Positions 36,841 through 45,462 of a DNA stretch of 64,000 nt are shown here, one piece after another; the stretch's first letter is position 1, and each line of letters opens with the position of its first letter. Location: contig NZ_JACVVD010000001.1 in assembly GCF_014534655.1 (NCBI RefSeq), positions 930,001-994,000 of the forward strand. Reading direction: 5' to 3'. The DNA comes from Paenibacillus sedimenti (GTDB lineage: Bacteria > Bacillota > Bacilli > Paenibacillales > NBRC-103111). The notes below the pieces were generated by a model that did not search any database, was not told the DNA's origin, and saw nothing but the letters and a program-made list of their open reading frames with translations. The position numbers and the translations under genes were made by a program.

Positions 36841-36870
36841 ATGACTGAATATATGACTAGAGATATGACT
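36841..36870 (+). repeat. Three ATGACT repeats at 12-bp spacing upstream of the RND gene
   Basis: ATGACT occurs at 36841, 36853 and 36865, exactly 12 bp apart, in an AT-rich setting about 230 nt before the RND start. It may be a regulator site for the second transport module. Spacing is seen; function is inferred. Confidence 0.35.
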
Positions 36871-37100
36871 TAATTCACCTGTTTTTGCCTGTTGTCGCAT
36901 ATATAATAAATCCATGATGCAAGCTTTGGAAATTAATGTGAGGAGTGTGGGGACAGGGAAAGAGAGGAACTGCTGGGAAAAAGAGAAAAATACATAAAAA
37001 TTTCAACACCTGTTTATGTTCTGTTAAGAAATGTCGTTTATGATGAATGAGTACGAACGGGAATAATTGGAAACAAGCTGGTGATAGGGGAGAAGTGGGA

Positions 37101-40100
37101 ATGAACAAGTTAACAAGTTTTTCGATGAAAAACATTGCAGCGGTTTTCATTATCATGCTGCTATTGGTAGTAGGAGGAACCTTTTCTACTACAACACTCA
37201 AGGTAGAAAGCATGCCGGATATTACGTTTCCGGTTGTTATTGTAAGCACTACATACGTGGCACCGCCTAAGGATGTGCTTGATGAAATTACGAAGCCTCT
37301 GGAAAAGGCGGTAGCCGGTCTGGATGGTTTGAAAAATTTAACATCCAGCTCACAAGATAATTACTCTCAAATTGTACTGGAACTGGAGCAAAGCAAGAAG
37401 CCTGAGGATGTTAAGAAAGACGTTGAAAGTTTAATCTCAAATGTCAAGCTTCCCCAGGGCGCGGAAAAGCCTAAAGTATTAACAGCAGGGTTTGCTTCAG
37501 AACCTGTGTATTACTTGGCTGTATACGGTGAAAAAGGAATCAATCAAACCGAACTGGATAAACATTACAAGGATACGATCCTTCCTGGTTTTAACGGATT
37601 AAAAGGGATTGACCACGTTGACTCCGTCGGCAACCAGGATGCTGTACTTACCATAAAGTTGGATGCGCTAGCCATTAACAACTATGGTTTAACGCCTTCG
37701 GAAGTTGCGAATCTCATCAAAGCATCACTTGTTTCCAGTCCTGCCGGTACGGTTGATTTTAATGGTAACTCACAGATGGTTCGGGTTAAAGGCGAATTCG
37801 ATACGATCTATAATTTGGATAACTTGAAAGTTACGACGAAAACCGGCGATACGCTCTTGCTCAAGCAGCTAGCCAAAGTTGAAGCGATCAGCGAGTCCAA
37901 GTTTATTGCAAGACTAGATGATAAACCGGCTATTGGTGTACTGCTCTATAAAACCAAAGCAGCTAATGCCGTCGAATTTGCGGATAGTGCCAATTTACTT
38001 ATTCAAGAATGGGAGCAAACGCTGCCTGGCGTGAAATTCCATAAGATTTACAATTCGGCGGACGATATCAAAAAATCGATTCACGGCATGGTGCAAGAAG
38101 GCGGTTTGGGCGCTGTACTCGCCTCATTAATGATCTTGCTTTTCCTGCGTAATATTCGAATGACGATCATTGTTCTCGTTTCTATTCCATTATCCATCCT
38201 TGTCACGTTATTAGTGATGGGCCCATTGGGTATTTCCCTGAACATCATGACACTTGGAGGCATGGCGATCGCAGTCGGTCGGGTCGTGGACGACAGTATC
38301 GTCGTTATCGAGAACATTTACAGTCAATTGCAAAAAGCGCAGGAACGAAATGAATCCGTAATCGGGTTAGCGACCCAACAGGTTTCTAATGCGATTACTT
38401 CTTCGACAATTACAACAGTTGGTGTCTTTGGACCGATAGGGTTCGTCAGCGGGGTGGTCGGTGAAGTGTTCCGTCCATTTGCAATTACACTTGTTGTCGC
38501 TTTAATGTCTTCATTAATCGTTGCTTTAACCGTCATACCGATGCTTGCAAAACTTATGGTACTTAAAAACAAGAAGGTTACGGCCCATGATGAAAATCAT
38601 GTAGGTCCAATGGGACAGCGTTATAGAAAAGCAATCATATGGTCGCTGAATAACCGTATCAAAACATTGCTGATTGCAGGGGGCATATTCGTCTTATCGA
38701 TCGTCGGTACAGTACCTAATTTAGCGGTCTCCTTTATGCCTGCCAGCGAAACTGTTAAACAAGGGGCTATTGAAATCAAAATGCCGAGGGAAACATCCAT
38801 CGACATGATGAATGAGAAGTCGAAAGAAATTGAAGCGCATTTGAAATCTTTTAAAGATAAGACCGGTGAAACTTCATTCAAGTATATCGAATCGCTTGTC
38901 GGCTATAACCAAAGCAGCGACAGATTCGCCTATAGAACAATGATGTTCTTTGAGTTTAGTCAAGGAACAGATGCTGACGCAGCTGCTAAGACGTATAAAG
39001 AAGAAATGTTGAAACTTTTGCCAAAAGGCTCAGATGTCAATGTGCAATTGTTTACAGGGGGGCCGCCAACATCGACTGGCGGAGATCTTTCATATTCACT
39101 TAAAGGAGACGATCAGCTTTACCTCAAAGTTGCAGCAGAGATGATTAAAGAAAAAATGAAAGAGTTCCCTGAGCTTAACGATATTAAAGACAGCTTGAGT
39201 GATTCCAAAACCGAGGTCGAAATCACTGTCGATCAAAACAAAGCGAGAAGCTTTGGTCTCTCTACCGCGCAAATTTTGCAAACGGTCAATAGCTGGATTG
39301 CAGAAGAAAAGCTTGGTGATCTGAAATTCAATAACGTAACTTATGAGACAAAAGTGATGCTGAATCCGATTTATAAAAATTCAGTGGATAAAATGGCTGC
39401 ATTCCTGATCCAGACTCCTACTGGGCAAACCGTACAGTTAAACGAGGTAGCCAAAGTAAGACAAATTGATTCGCCAAATAGCATCAGTCGTGAAAATCAA
39501 GAGCAAATCATTAGCGTTAGAGCAAAGATCGAAAGTGAGGATAAAGGAGGCGTCAGCAAAAAAGTTACTGATGAACTTGCTAAGCTGGAGCTGCCGTCAG
39601 GTGTTACCCGCGAAGTGAAAGGGGTATCCGATGATATCCAAAAAAGCTTTATGGAAATGTTCATGGCTATCATTGCTTCCATTTTTATCGTCTATATGGT
39701 GATGGTGATCGCATTCGGAAACGCCAGAGCACCACTCGCAATTCTGTTTTCTCTGCCTCTAGCTGCAATCGGAGGACTTATCGGATTACTAATTACAGGC
39801 GAATCAGTGAATGTTACCTCATTGATCGGATTCTTGATGCTAATCGGTATCGTCGTAACCAACGCAATCGTACTTGTTGACCGTGTACAACAGCTTAGAG
39901 AACAAGATTATTCGATTCGTGACGCACTTATTGAAGCGGGAATAACGCGAATAAGACCTATCATCATGACTGCTGGGGCTACGATTCTCGCGCTTATGCC
40001 ACTCGCCTTAGGATTATCCGAGGGAACGATTATTTCAAAAGGTTTGGCCGTAGTTGTTATTGGCGGTCTGACGACATCGACACTGTTAACGCTTGTAATT

Positions 40101-40211
40101 GTGCCGATTATTTATGAGATTTTATTTAGGAAGAGAAAAGGCCGTTGGTTCAAAAGAAAAGGCAAATCGGATGCTAATCAGGTAGAGCAAGCAGTGACAA
40201 CTGCCCAATGA
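37101..40211 (+). CDS. RND-family efflux permease (SwrC/AcrB-like)
   Basis: About 1036 residues with the duplicated RND plan: 12 membrane segments, two large external loops (~40-330 and ~560-860). The TM4 acidic pair is in GRVVDDSIVVIEN, the family's proton-relay region. N-terminal SFSMKNIAAVFIIMLLLVVGG matches the SwrC/YerP start. The ATG at 37101 is chosen over one at 37047 because the family begins there and AGGGGAGAA lies upstream. It exports amphiphiles such as surfactin in B. subtilis; the substrate here is unknown. Adaptor and secreted partner follow. Confidence 0.9.
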   Translation: MNKLTSFSMKNIAAVFIIMLLLVVGGTFSTTTLKVESMPDITFPVVIVSTTYVAPPKDVLDEITKPLEKAVAGLDGLKNLTSSSQDNYSQIVLELEQSKKPEDVKKDVESLISNVKLPQGAEKPKVLTAGFASEPVYYLAVYGEKGINQTELDKHYKDTILPGFNGLKGIDHVDSVGNQDAVLTIKLDALAINNYGLTPSEVANLIKASLVSSPAGTVDFNGNSQMVRVKGEFDTIYNLDNLKVTTKTGDTLLLKQLAKVEAISESKFIARLDDKPAIGVLLYKTKAANAVEFADSANLLIQEWEQTLPGVKFHKIYNSADDIKKSIHGMVQEGGLGAVLASLMILLFLRNIRMTIIVLVSIPLSILVTLLVMGPLGISLNIMTLGGMAIAVGRVVDDSIVVIENIYSQLQKAQERNESVIGLATQQVSNAITSSTITTVGVFGPIGFVSGVVGEVFRPFAITLVVALMSSLIVALTVIPMLAKLMVLKNKKVTAHDENHVGPMGQRYRKAIIWSLNNRIKTLLIAGGIFVLSIVGTVPNLAVSFMPASETVKQGAIEIKMPRETSIDMMNEKSKEIEAHLKSFKDKTGETSFKYIESLVGYNQSSDRFAYRTMMFFEFSQGTDADAAAKTYKEEMLKLLPKGSDVNVQLFTGGPPTSTGGDLSYSLKGDDQLYLKVAAEMIKEKMKEFPELNDIKDSLSDSKTEVEITVDQNKARSFGLSTAQILQTVNSWIAEEKLGDLKFNNVTYETKVMLNPIYKNSVDKMAAFLIQTPTGQTVQLNEVAKVRQIDSPNSISRENQEQIISVRAKIESEDKGGVSKKVTDELAKLELPSGVTREVKGVSDDIQKSFMEMFMAIIASIFIVYMVMVIAFGNARAPLAILFSLPLAAIGGLIGLLITGESVNVTSLIGFLMLIGIVVTNAIVLVDRVQQLREQDYSIRDALIEAGITRIRPIIMTAGATILALMPLALGLSEGTIISKGLAVVVIGGLTTSTLLTLVIVPIIYEILFRKRKGRWFKRKGKSDANQVEQAVTTAQ

Positions 40212-40272
40212 GGGTAAATTCACGTAGTCTATGAAAACTCTAAGCTGAACAGGGGAAAAGGGGAAATCGAAA

Positions 40273-41526
40273 ATGAAACGTCAGTTGTTTACCATTAAAC
40301 GTAGTGCCAAATTAATCGGTATCGTCGCGCTAAGCGCGGCGATCGCCGTTGGTTGCTCCGCAGCACCCGCTGCGAGCCCGACAAGTGCGCCGGCTGCTGC
40401 TAGCCAAGATAAAACGGTGAAAACGGCCAAAATCGAGAAGCAGAAAATTGGCGAACCGATCGAGCAAGTCGGAGATGTCGTTTCTTCGATCCAATTGGAT
40501 GTAGTGGCAAAAGCAAATGGTGAAGTGATTGAAATTTTGAAGAAGCGAGGAGAGAAAGTAGAGAAGGGTGAGGTGCTTTTCCGCTTAGATCCAACGGATA
40601 CGCTTATACAGAAAGATTTGAATGCTGTGAATTTGAAGGGTACACAGGAAGGGCTTGCTTCTGCTAAGCAAACCGTGGCTAATGGGATTGCAGATGCGAA
40701 GGATGGCGTATCCAAGTTAGAGACAGCAGTAAGCGATTTGGAGAAAGTTTATAATAAGGCGCGCAATGATTATGATCAAGGCCTCGTTACTAAAACTCAG
40801 CTGGACCAAGCTGAAACGTCGTTGAATAACATGAAAAAGGATCTGGACAGCGCACGTAGAAAACTTAAAGCACTGCAAGAGACAAACTCACTCTCTCAAG
40901 CAGAAACGGCTTATGAATCCGCTCAAGTTAACAGCCGCAGCATTGAAAGATCGCTCAGCAATTTGGAAGTCAAAGCTCCTGCTTCCGGTATTTTGACAGA
41001 CCTTGATGTTGAAGTAGGTCAGACTATTACGCCTGGTGGCCGAGTTGGAGAAGTCCAACAAACCAATCCGGTTAAAATTAAATCGCAACTGACGGAGACA
41101 GCAGCCAACTTAGTTAGAGGTAAAACGGAACTTACTTTTTACATACCAGGGGTAACGGATAAAGCCAACGCGAAAGTCATATTCTTATCCGATGTTATTA
41201 ATGGGCAATCGAAGGCTTACGATTTGGAGCTGGAAGTTCCGAATCCAGACGGCAAATTAAAGCCGGGCTCCAAGGCGCAGGTCGAGTTGACCAAAGAAGA
41301 CGAGCAAGTGGTTCCTGTCGTACCAAGCCTTAGCATCGTTCGTGAAGGCGGAGATTCTTTCGTATACATTTTAAATGGAGACACAGTTCAAAAGCGTAAA
41401 GTTGAACTGGGCCGCCTCAATGAGACGAATCAGGAAATTATTTCAGGCGTCAAAGAAGGCGAAACACTCGTCGTTTCCGGTCAGCATCAGCTGAAAGATC
41501 AAGATAAAGTGAAAGTCGCGAACTAA
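40273..41526 (+). CDS. RND-associated HlyD-like adaptor lipoprotein
   Basis: A 417-residue membrane-fusion protein. The signal ends in IAVGC (Cys ~28), then an Ala/Pro/Ser linker, a lipoyl half (VVAKANGEVIEILKKRGEKV), a helical hairpin (~110-215) and the second half (VKAPASGILTDLDVEVG), ending in a beta-barrel and membrane-proximal domain. It anchors in the outer leaflet and should bind the RND pump encoded 61 nt upstream. In a monoderm cell it cannot reach an outer-membrane channel, so it may bridge to the wall or to the secreted partner. Confidence 0.87.
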   Translation: MKRQLFTIKRSAKLIGIVALSAAIAVGCSAAPAASPTSAPAAASQDKTVKTAKIEKQKIGEPIEQVGDVVSSIQLDVVAKANGEVIEILKKRGEKVEKGEVLFRLDPTDTLIQKDLNAVNLKGTQEGLASAKQTVANGIADAKDGVSKLETAVSDLEKVYNKARNDYDQGLVTKTQLDQAETSLNNMKKDLDSARRKLKALQETNSLSQAETAYESAQVNSRSIERSLSNLEVKAPASGILTDLDVEVGQTITPGGRVGEVQQTNPVKIKSQLTETAANLVRGKTELTFYIPGVTDKANAKVIFLSDVINGQSKAYDLELEVPNPDGKLKPGSKAQVELTKEDEQVVPVVPSLSIVREGGDSFVYILNGDTVQKRKVELGRLNETNQEIISGVKEGETLVVSGQHQLKDQDKVKVAN

Positions 41527-41568
41527 ACTGGCAATTACACAAAGTTCCATATTTTAGGAGGATAAACA

Positions 41569-43311
41569 GTGAATAAGACAATGAAAAAATCCCTGGCCAC
41601 CATCGCATTATCCGCAGCGCTTCTTACATCAGCATGTTATCCGGCTTGGGCCGCGGAATCGTCAAGTGCGGTGAGCTCCGCGGTTGCGGCTGCGAACGCC
41701 ATCGTCAGCTATAATCTCAAGGACAATATTGATGTAGAAATTAAAAGTATTCTCAACGAGCATGATTCGGACACAACGAAGCTTGGCGTCGTCGTCCGAC
41801 TAAAAAATATAGGAAGCAAGGTTACCCGAGTACCTGACTATGAACTGCGTGTGCGAATGGCCGATGGTGTGGAATACACACTCCAACCAAGTTCGAAAAA
41901 TCCTAAATCCGTCCAACCGAAAAGCCAACAAGAGCTAAGTTATTTATCTACAGTTGACCGGAGTGATGATGTTGCTCTGACGGATATCAGCTTTGTAGAT
42001 GTTGATTTGGAAGTATACCCAAAGAAAGAAACGACATTGCTGACAGTTGCAGCGGATGCCGGCATGGTTTGGAACGGAAGCGATAGCACCATTACGAAGC
42101 AAACGGCTATTTTGAAGTGGGGCGAAGCCTTCACATTGCCTTCTCTGCATTCACCTGTGCTATTTGTACCAGTAGACATTCATAAGGAAATAACGGCAAA
42201 GGGCGTATCAACCGTCGTACAAATCCAAGCGGTGAATCCGACAACCGAACGTCAAACTGTGCCTAGTTTCGGCATCGACGGGAAGACGGAGAGCAAAGTA
42301 TACTCTGGCGATCGTGCGGAAGCTGCTGTGACGCTGGAACCGGGTGAAAAGAAATATGTGCATGTTGTCATTCCAAGCGATCTGGACACAGAATTCTCCA
42401 GTCTGAATGTTGTTACGCCAGAGAAATTCGCTACAGGTGAAGGTGAAGATAAGTATCGGGTAGGGCGAGTAAATATTTTGCTGCCTAACGGCGCTGTGAC
42501 ACAAGGCGTGATTCCTGCTCCAGATTACAAGCTGGGTACGCCGGTTAAGCTGGATTCGACCAATAAATTTGTACCATCGAATGTGGATGTTTCATTGGAG
42601 GAACTCCACATTACCGAGAACGAAGATGACGGCTTCAATACAGCCGTTGCTAAATTCAAGCTAACCAACAACAGCGACAGACCGATTCCGATTCCTGCGA
42701 TCCAAACCGAACTGGTCAGCAAAGACGGTTATGCCTACGCAGGCAGCAGACAGGCGCAAACTGCAATCAGCGTTGTTCCTAAGGCTTCCTATGTGGTTAG
42801 CTACGCTTATGCGCTGCCTTCCTCCGAGACAGCCGAAGGGCTGAAGATGAACCTATACAGCAAACAGGCAAGTGGGGAAACTTCCTATAAATCGCTGCTT
42901 GCAACGGCGAAAGTACCTGTACAGAAGAACGATTTTACCAGCAATATGCTTAAAGTTTACCCTTATGATGTGAAGATCAAAGATTGGACAATATCGGCCA
43001 TCTTCCAAGGAAACATGACATATAATTACAAACTGAAGCTGGAACTGGATATTTCACAGGATAAGCAAGTAACGGTCGATGCGTATAACAATAAATTGCT
43101 CATCGAGCTATTTGATAATGTTGGCAATCCAGTAGGAAGATCTACTGAAGCATTATCGGGAGTTAACCGCTTGTACAGCGGAACAAACACTATCTCATTG
43201 AACGCGGACTCGGCGCAGCTGGATTTCCCGCTGACAGTCAAAGTGTTTGAGGCCTTCGCCGGCGAAAATGGAGAAGTCGTGAAACGGTTACTGACGACTT
43301 TCAAGCAATAA
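41569..43311 (+). CDS. Large secreted multi-domain beta protein B, paralog of protein A
   Basis: 580 residues with a signal peptide (KKSLATIALSAALL, cleavage near AWAAE, residue ~30). The signal contains a cysteine (SACYP), so lipid attachment is possible but no clear lipobox follows. Repeated Ig-like units contain phrases such as VRLKNIGSKVTRVPDYELRV and FKLTNNSDRPIPIPAIQTEL. The C-terminal ~130 residues run parallel to protein A (VYPYDVKI start, then LLIELFDNVG, ending VKVFEAF). GTG start with TAGGAGG 7 nt upstream. It closes the RND-adaptor-protein B unit and precedes a strong terminator. Confidence 0.75.
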   Translation: MNKTMKKSLATIALSAALLTSACYPAWAAESSSAVSSAVAAANAIVSYNLKDNIDVEIKSILNEHDSDTTKLGVVVRLKNIGSKVTRVPDYELRVRMADGVEYTLQPSSKNPKSVQPKSQQELSYLSTVDRSDDVALTDISFVDVDLEVYPKKETTLLTVAADAGMVWNGSDSTITKQTAILKWGEAFTLPSLHSPVLFVPVDIHKEITAKGVSTVVQIQAVNPTTERQTVPSFGIDGKTESKVYSGDRAEAAVTLEPGEKKYVHVVIPSDLDTEFSSLNVVTPEKFATGEGEDKYRVGRVNILLPNGAVTQGVIPAPDYKLGTPVKLDSTNKFVPSNVDVSLEELHITENEDDGFNTAVAKFKLTNNSDRPIPIPAIQTELVSKDGYAYAGSRQAQTAISVVPKASYVVSYAYALPSSETAEGLKMNLYSKQASGETSYKSLLATAKVPVQKNDFTSNMLKVYPYDVKIKDWTISAIFQGNMTYNYKLKLELDISQDKQVTVDAYNNKLLIELFDNVGNPVGRSTEALSGVNRLYSGTNTISLNADSAQLDFPLTVKVFEAFAGENGEVVKRLLTTFKQ

Positions 43312-43319
43312 TAAATAAT

Positions 43320-43365
43320 AGCCGCAAGGAAATGCTCCCAATGAGCTTTTCTTGCGGCTTTTCTT
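43320..43365. terminator. Terminator between protein B and yjcG
   Basis: AGCCGCAAG... and ...CTTGCGGCT form the outer part of a long stem, with GCTC/GAGC inside and T-rich flank after it. It ends the RND unit and touches the stop of the convergent yjcG gene. Confidence 0.8.
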
Positions 43366-43878
43366 TCATCCCCGAAGCAGGAATGTTTGATACACGGTCC
43401 ATGCTCCATTTTCCGTTTGATACAATAGATGAACCCGATCTACGCGCGACCTGAAATCAACAGGGTTTTTTTTTAGACTCGATAAAACATCATGCAGCTC
43501 ATCGTCGCCTATCTGCTGGCCGATCGTCAGATGGGGGTTATACGAATATGTTTTACCTGTTTCCGCTAATTCATCCTTGCATATGGCATTGTGTAAGTTT
43601 TCCATATTTGTTGTATCCGAAAGAGCCAAATAAATCACATTGTTAACCGGATAAAAGGAAGAAAATCGATTAAATTCAATCTCGAAAGGGGCGATCCCTC
43701 TCGTTACTACCTCCAGCCGGTCGACCGCGGATCCAAGCCGCATCTCATCCCACTCTTCTTTTTCCCTAATGGTGAGATGGGGTTGAATGAAATTATAGTG
43801 AGGATCATACCGTTTTCTATAGCTATTGGCAGCGTCTTGAACTTGCTTGGATGGAAATATGGCGATTCCGCAGTTCAT
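43366..43878 (-). CDS. YjcG-like 2H phosphoesterase superfamily protein
   Basis: A 170-residue protein with the two signature His-x-Thr motifs of the 2H phosphoesterase / 2'-5' RNA ligase fold: PHLTIRE (residue ~34) and PHLTIGQ (~115). Length and sequence fit B. subtilis YjcG, whose substrate is unknown. A recurrent leader hairpin lies directly before its AAGGAGG site. It is convergent with the exporter block and divergent from the next small gene. Confidence 0.85.
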   Translation of the reverse strand: MNCGIAIFPSKQVQDAANSYRKRYDPHYNFIQPHLTIREKEEWDEMRLGSAVDRLEVVTRGIAPFEIEFNRFSSFYPVNNVIYLALSDTTNMENLHNAICKDELAETGKTYSYNPHLTIGQQIGDDELHDVLSSLKKNPVDFRSRVDRVHLLYQTENGAWTVYQTFLLRG

Positions 43879-43884
43879 TTGTAT

Positions 43885-43925
43885 TCCTCCTTAGAGTTTT
43901 TCGTTAGAAAAACTTGGCTCGTAAG
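43885..43925 (-). promoter_or_regulatory. Recurrent leader hairpin before yjcG
   Basis: Minus-strand GCTTACGAGCCAAGTTTTTC, 4-nt loop, GAAAAACT, then CTAAGGAGG. The stem AGTTTTTC/GAAAAACT is 8 bp and perfect (43895-43902 with 43907-43914). Same element as before dapH and the CBS gene. Confidence 0.6.
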
Positions 43926-44062
43926 CGTAAACAGAGTTTTCGTTCTCTTATTATACCGCTTTCCTGCTTTTTCTAAAACAGCCGGAAATTAAAGTGCCTC
44001 ATAAGCAGGCTCCTTTTTGGTTATGATAGGGATATCGATCATAAATAAACGGAGTGAATAAC

Positions 44063-44227
44063 ATGCATTGGATTTATTGGGCCAAACTTTACGATTCCAA
44101 ATTCCAAGCTGGTTGTTTGGCAAAGCGAATGGAAGAAGATTGGTGGATTTACGGTTATGAATGCCCGCAAGAAGTCGAAGTATATAAGTCCAAAAAAGGT
44201 CGCTTCGGCGTCCGTTTCAGCACATGA
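44063..44227 (+). CDS. Small tryptophan-rich hypothetical protein (54 aa)
   Basis: The frame starts MHWIYWAKLYDSKF and ends GRFGVRFST. It has five Trp and four Tyr in 54 residues and a basic C-terminus. GGAGTG lies 8-9 nt before the ATG. No known domain is recognised. It is a stand-alone gene between yjcG and the tRNA pair. A longer frame on the other strand covers the same bases but lacks a ribosome site. Confidence 0.55.
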   Translation: MHWIYWAKLYDSKFQAGCLAKRMEEDWWIYGYECPQEVEVYKSKKGRFGVRFST

Positions 44228-44317
44228 TTTTTCCAACAGTACCAAAAAAATAATGCTTGACTTTACGCTCGCGGTTGGTGTATATTTAATTTTGTCGCTG
44301 TAATCGGCAACCAATGA

Positions 44318-44394
44318 CGCGGGGTGGAGCAGCTCGGTAGCTCGTCGGGCTCATAACCCGAAGGCCGCAGGTTCAAATCCTGCCCCCGCAACCA
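44318..44394 (+). tRNA. Initiator tRNA-fMet (CAU)
   Basis: A 77-nt cloverleaf: acceptor CGCGGGG against CCCCGCA, leaving the C1-A72 mismatch that marks initiator tRNA. The anticodon stem has three G-C pairs (GGG/CCC) around CTCATAA. The T arm GGTTCAAATCC is normal and CCA is encoded. It starts a two-tRNA unit. Confidence 0.93.
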
Positions 44395-44408
44395 AATCAC
44401 TTGTATTT

Positions 44409-44482
44409 GGGCCTATAGCTCAGTTGGTTAGAGCGGTCGGCTCATAACCGATTGGTCGGGGGTTCGAGTCCCTCTGGGCCCA
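44409..44482 (+). tRNA. CAU-anticodon tRNA, probably tRNA-Ile2
   Basis: A 74-nt cloverleaf with acceptor GGGCCTA/TGGGCCC, D arm AGCTCAGTTGGTTAGAGC and anticodon loop CTCATAA. The anticodon stem CGG/CCG and loop match bacterial tRNA-Ile2, whose C34 is changed to lysidine by TilS, better than elongator tRNA-Met. CCA is not encoded. It is 14 nt after tRNA-fMet. Confidence 0.85.
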
Positions 44483-44491
44483 TACGATGAA

Positions 44492-44520
44492 ACTCTTGCA
44501 GATGCAAGGGTTTTTTTATT
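44492..44520 (+). terminator. Terminator of the tRNA pair
   Basis: CTTGCA and TGCAAG form a short stem followed by GG and seven T, 10 nt after the second tRNA. Confidence 0.75.
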
Positions 44521-44697
44521 TTGCGTGTACTTTTTTAGTAGATGCTTGAAACGGGTTGCTTATCCTTACATGATCAAAATAGGCGTCAGTTGCGTTGTTC
44601 CCTATACCAGCATATTTTACCATATAAGAGTTTTAGCAGTTTCCGATAAGTCGGAAAACAAACCGTAAGAAATTAGCAGAAGGGAAGGGTGATTGAG

Positions 44698-45435
44698 ATG
44701 ACAAAAGGTTTTGATTGCTCAACGCCGTTAACGGCGCAAACTGCAGCAGCTTTCTTCAAGGATGGTTATGAGTTCGTGGCCAGATATCTCGTACCAAGCG
44801 GATATAAAGCACTAACGAAATCAGAAGCGAATATCATCTCGACAGCTGGTCTGCAAATCGTATCGGTTTATGAAACGACGGCGAGCCGCGCACTAGGCGG
44901 ACGCAGTGCTGGCCTGGCGGACGGAGCCACAGCTTTACAAGTAGCCGCTGCAGTCGGTCAACCGGTAGGCAGCTGCATCTACTTCGCAGTAGATTTTGAC
45001 GCTGTTGACGGGCAATTACCGACAGTCATTGCATACATCCGTGCTGCGAGTGAAGCGACCCCCGGCTTTTACACCGGTGTATACGGTTCTTATAAGGTAA
45101 TCGAAGCGGTGCGCGCGGCAGGGGCTTGTTCTCGATTTTGGCAGACTTACGCTTGGAGCAGAGGCAGTAAGTCGGCCTTTTTGAATCTATATCAATACCA
45201 GAATGATATGACGGCTCATGGCATCAGCGTGGACTATGACGAATCTTACGGGAATGAAGGCTGGTGGCAGATAGGTGCGAGCCCAGTGACTAACTCGCTA
45301 TCTGCAAAGGATGCCAACCTTATCATCCCGTTTCTTGCAGCTGGGTATAACGCTACTGCTTATCCCGCTGCTCGAGCTGAATTTCACCGTTTGGCTAATG
45401 AACTGCGTAAGGCTTCCAGCCAACCAGAGGAATGA
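44698..45435 (+). CDS. DUF1906 glycoside-hydrolase-like protein
   Basis: About 245 residues. It starts MTKGFDCSTPLTAQTAAAFF and has the Rv2525c/DUF1906 barrel pattern: YEFVARYLVPSGYKALTK, IYFAVDFDA with acidic residues at the putative sugar site, GFYTGVYGSY, WQTYAWS and an ISVDYDESYG late acidic strand. The family is related to GH25-type barrels and often acts on or near the cell wall. No signal peptide is seen. ATG at 44698 follows AAGGG at 8 nt; an upstream GTG is less good. The last 45 residues form a separate helical tail. Confidence 0.8.
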   Translation: MTKGFDCSTPLTAQTAAAFFKDGYEFVARYLVPSGYKALTKSEANIISTAGLQIVSVYETTASRALGGRSAGLADGATALQVAAAVGQPVGSCIYFAVDFDAVDGQLPTVIAYIRAASEATPGFYTGVYGSYKVIEAVRAAGACSRFWQTYAWSRGSKSAFLNLYQYQNDMTAHGISVDYDESYGNEGWWQIGASPVTNSLSAKDANLIIPFLAAGYNATAYPAARAEFHRLANELRKASSQPEE

Positions 45436-45462
45436 AAATCAATGAAGAGAGAGGGGCATTTA

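Noticed and set aside
44039-44314. 91-codon minus-strand frame before the tRNA pair
   Set aside because: The plus strand has a 54-residue frame with a good ribosome site over the same bases.
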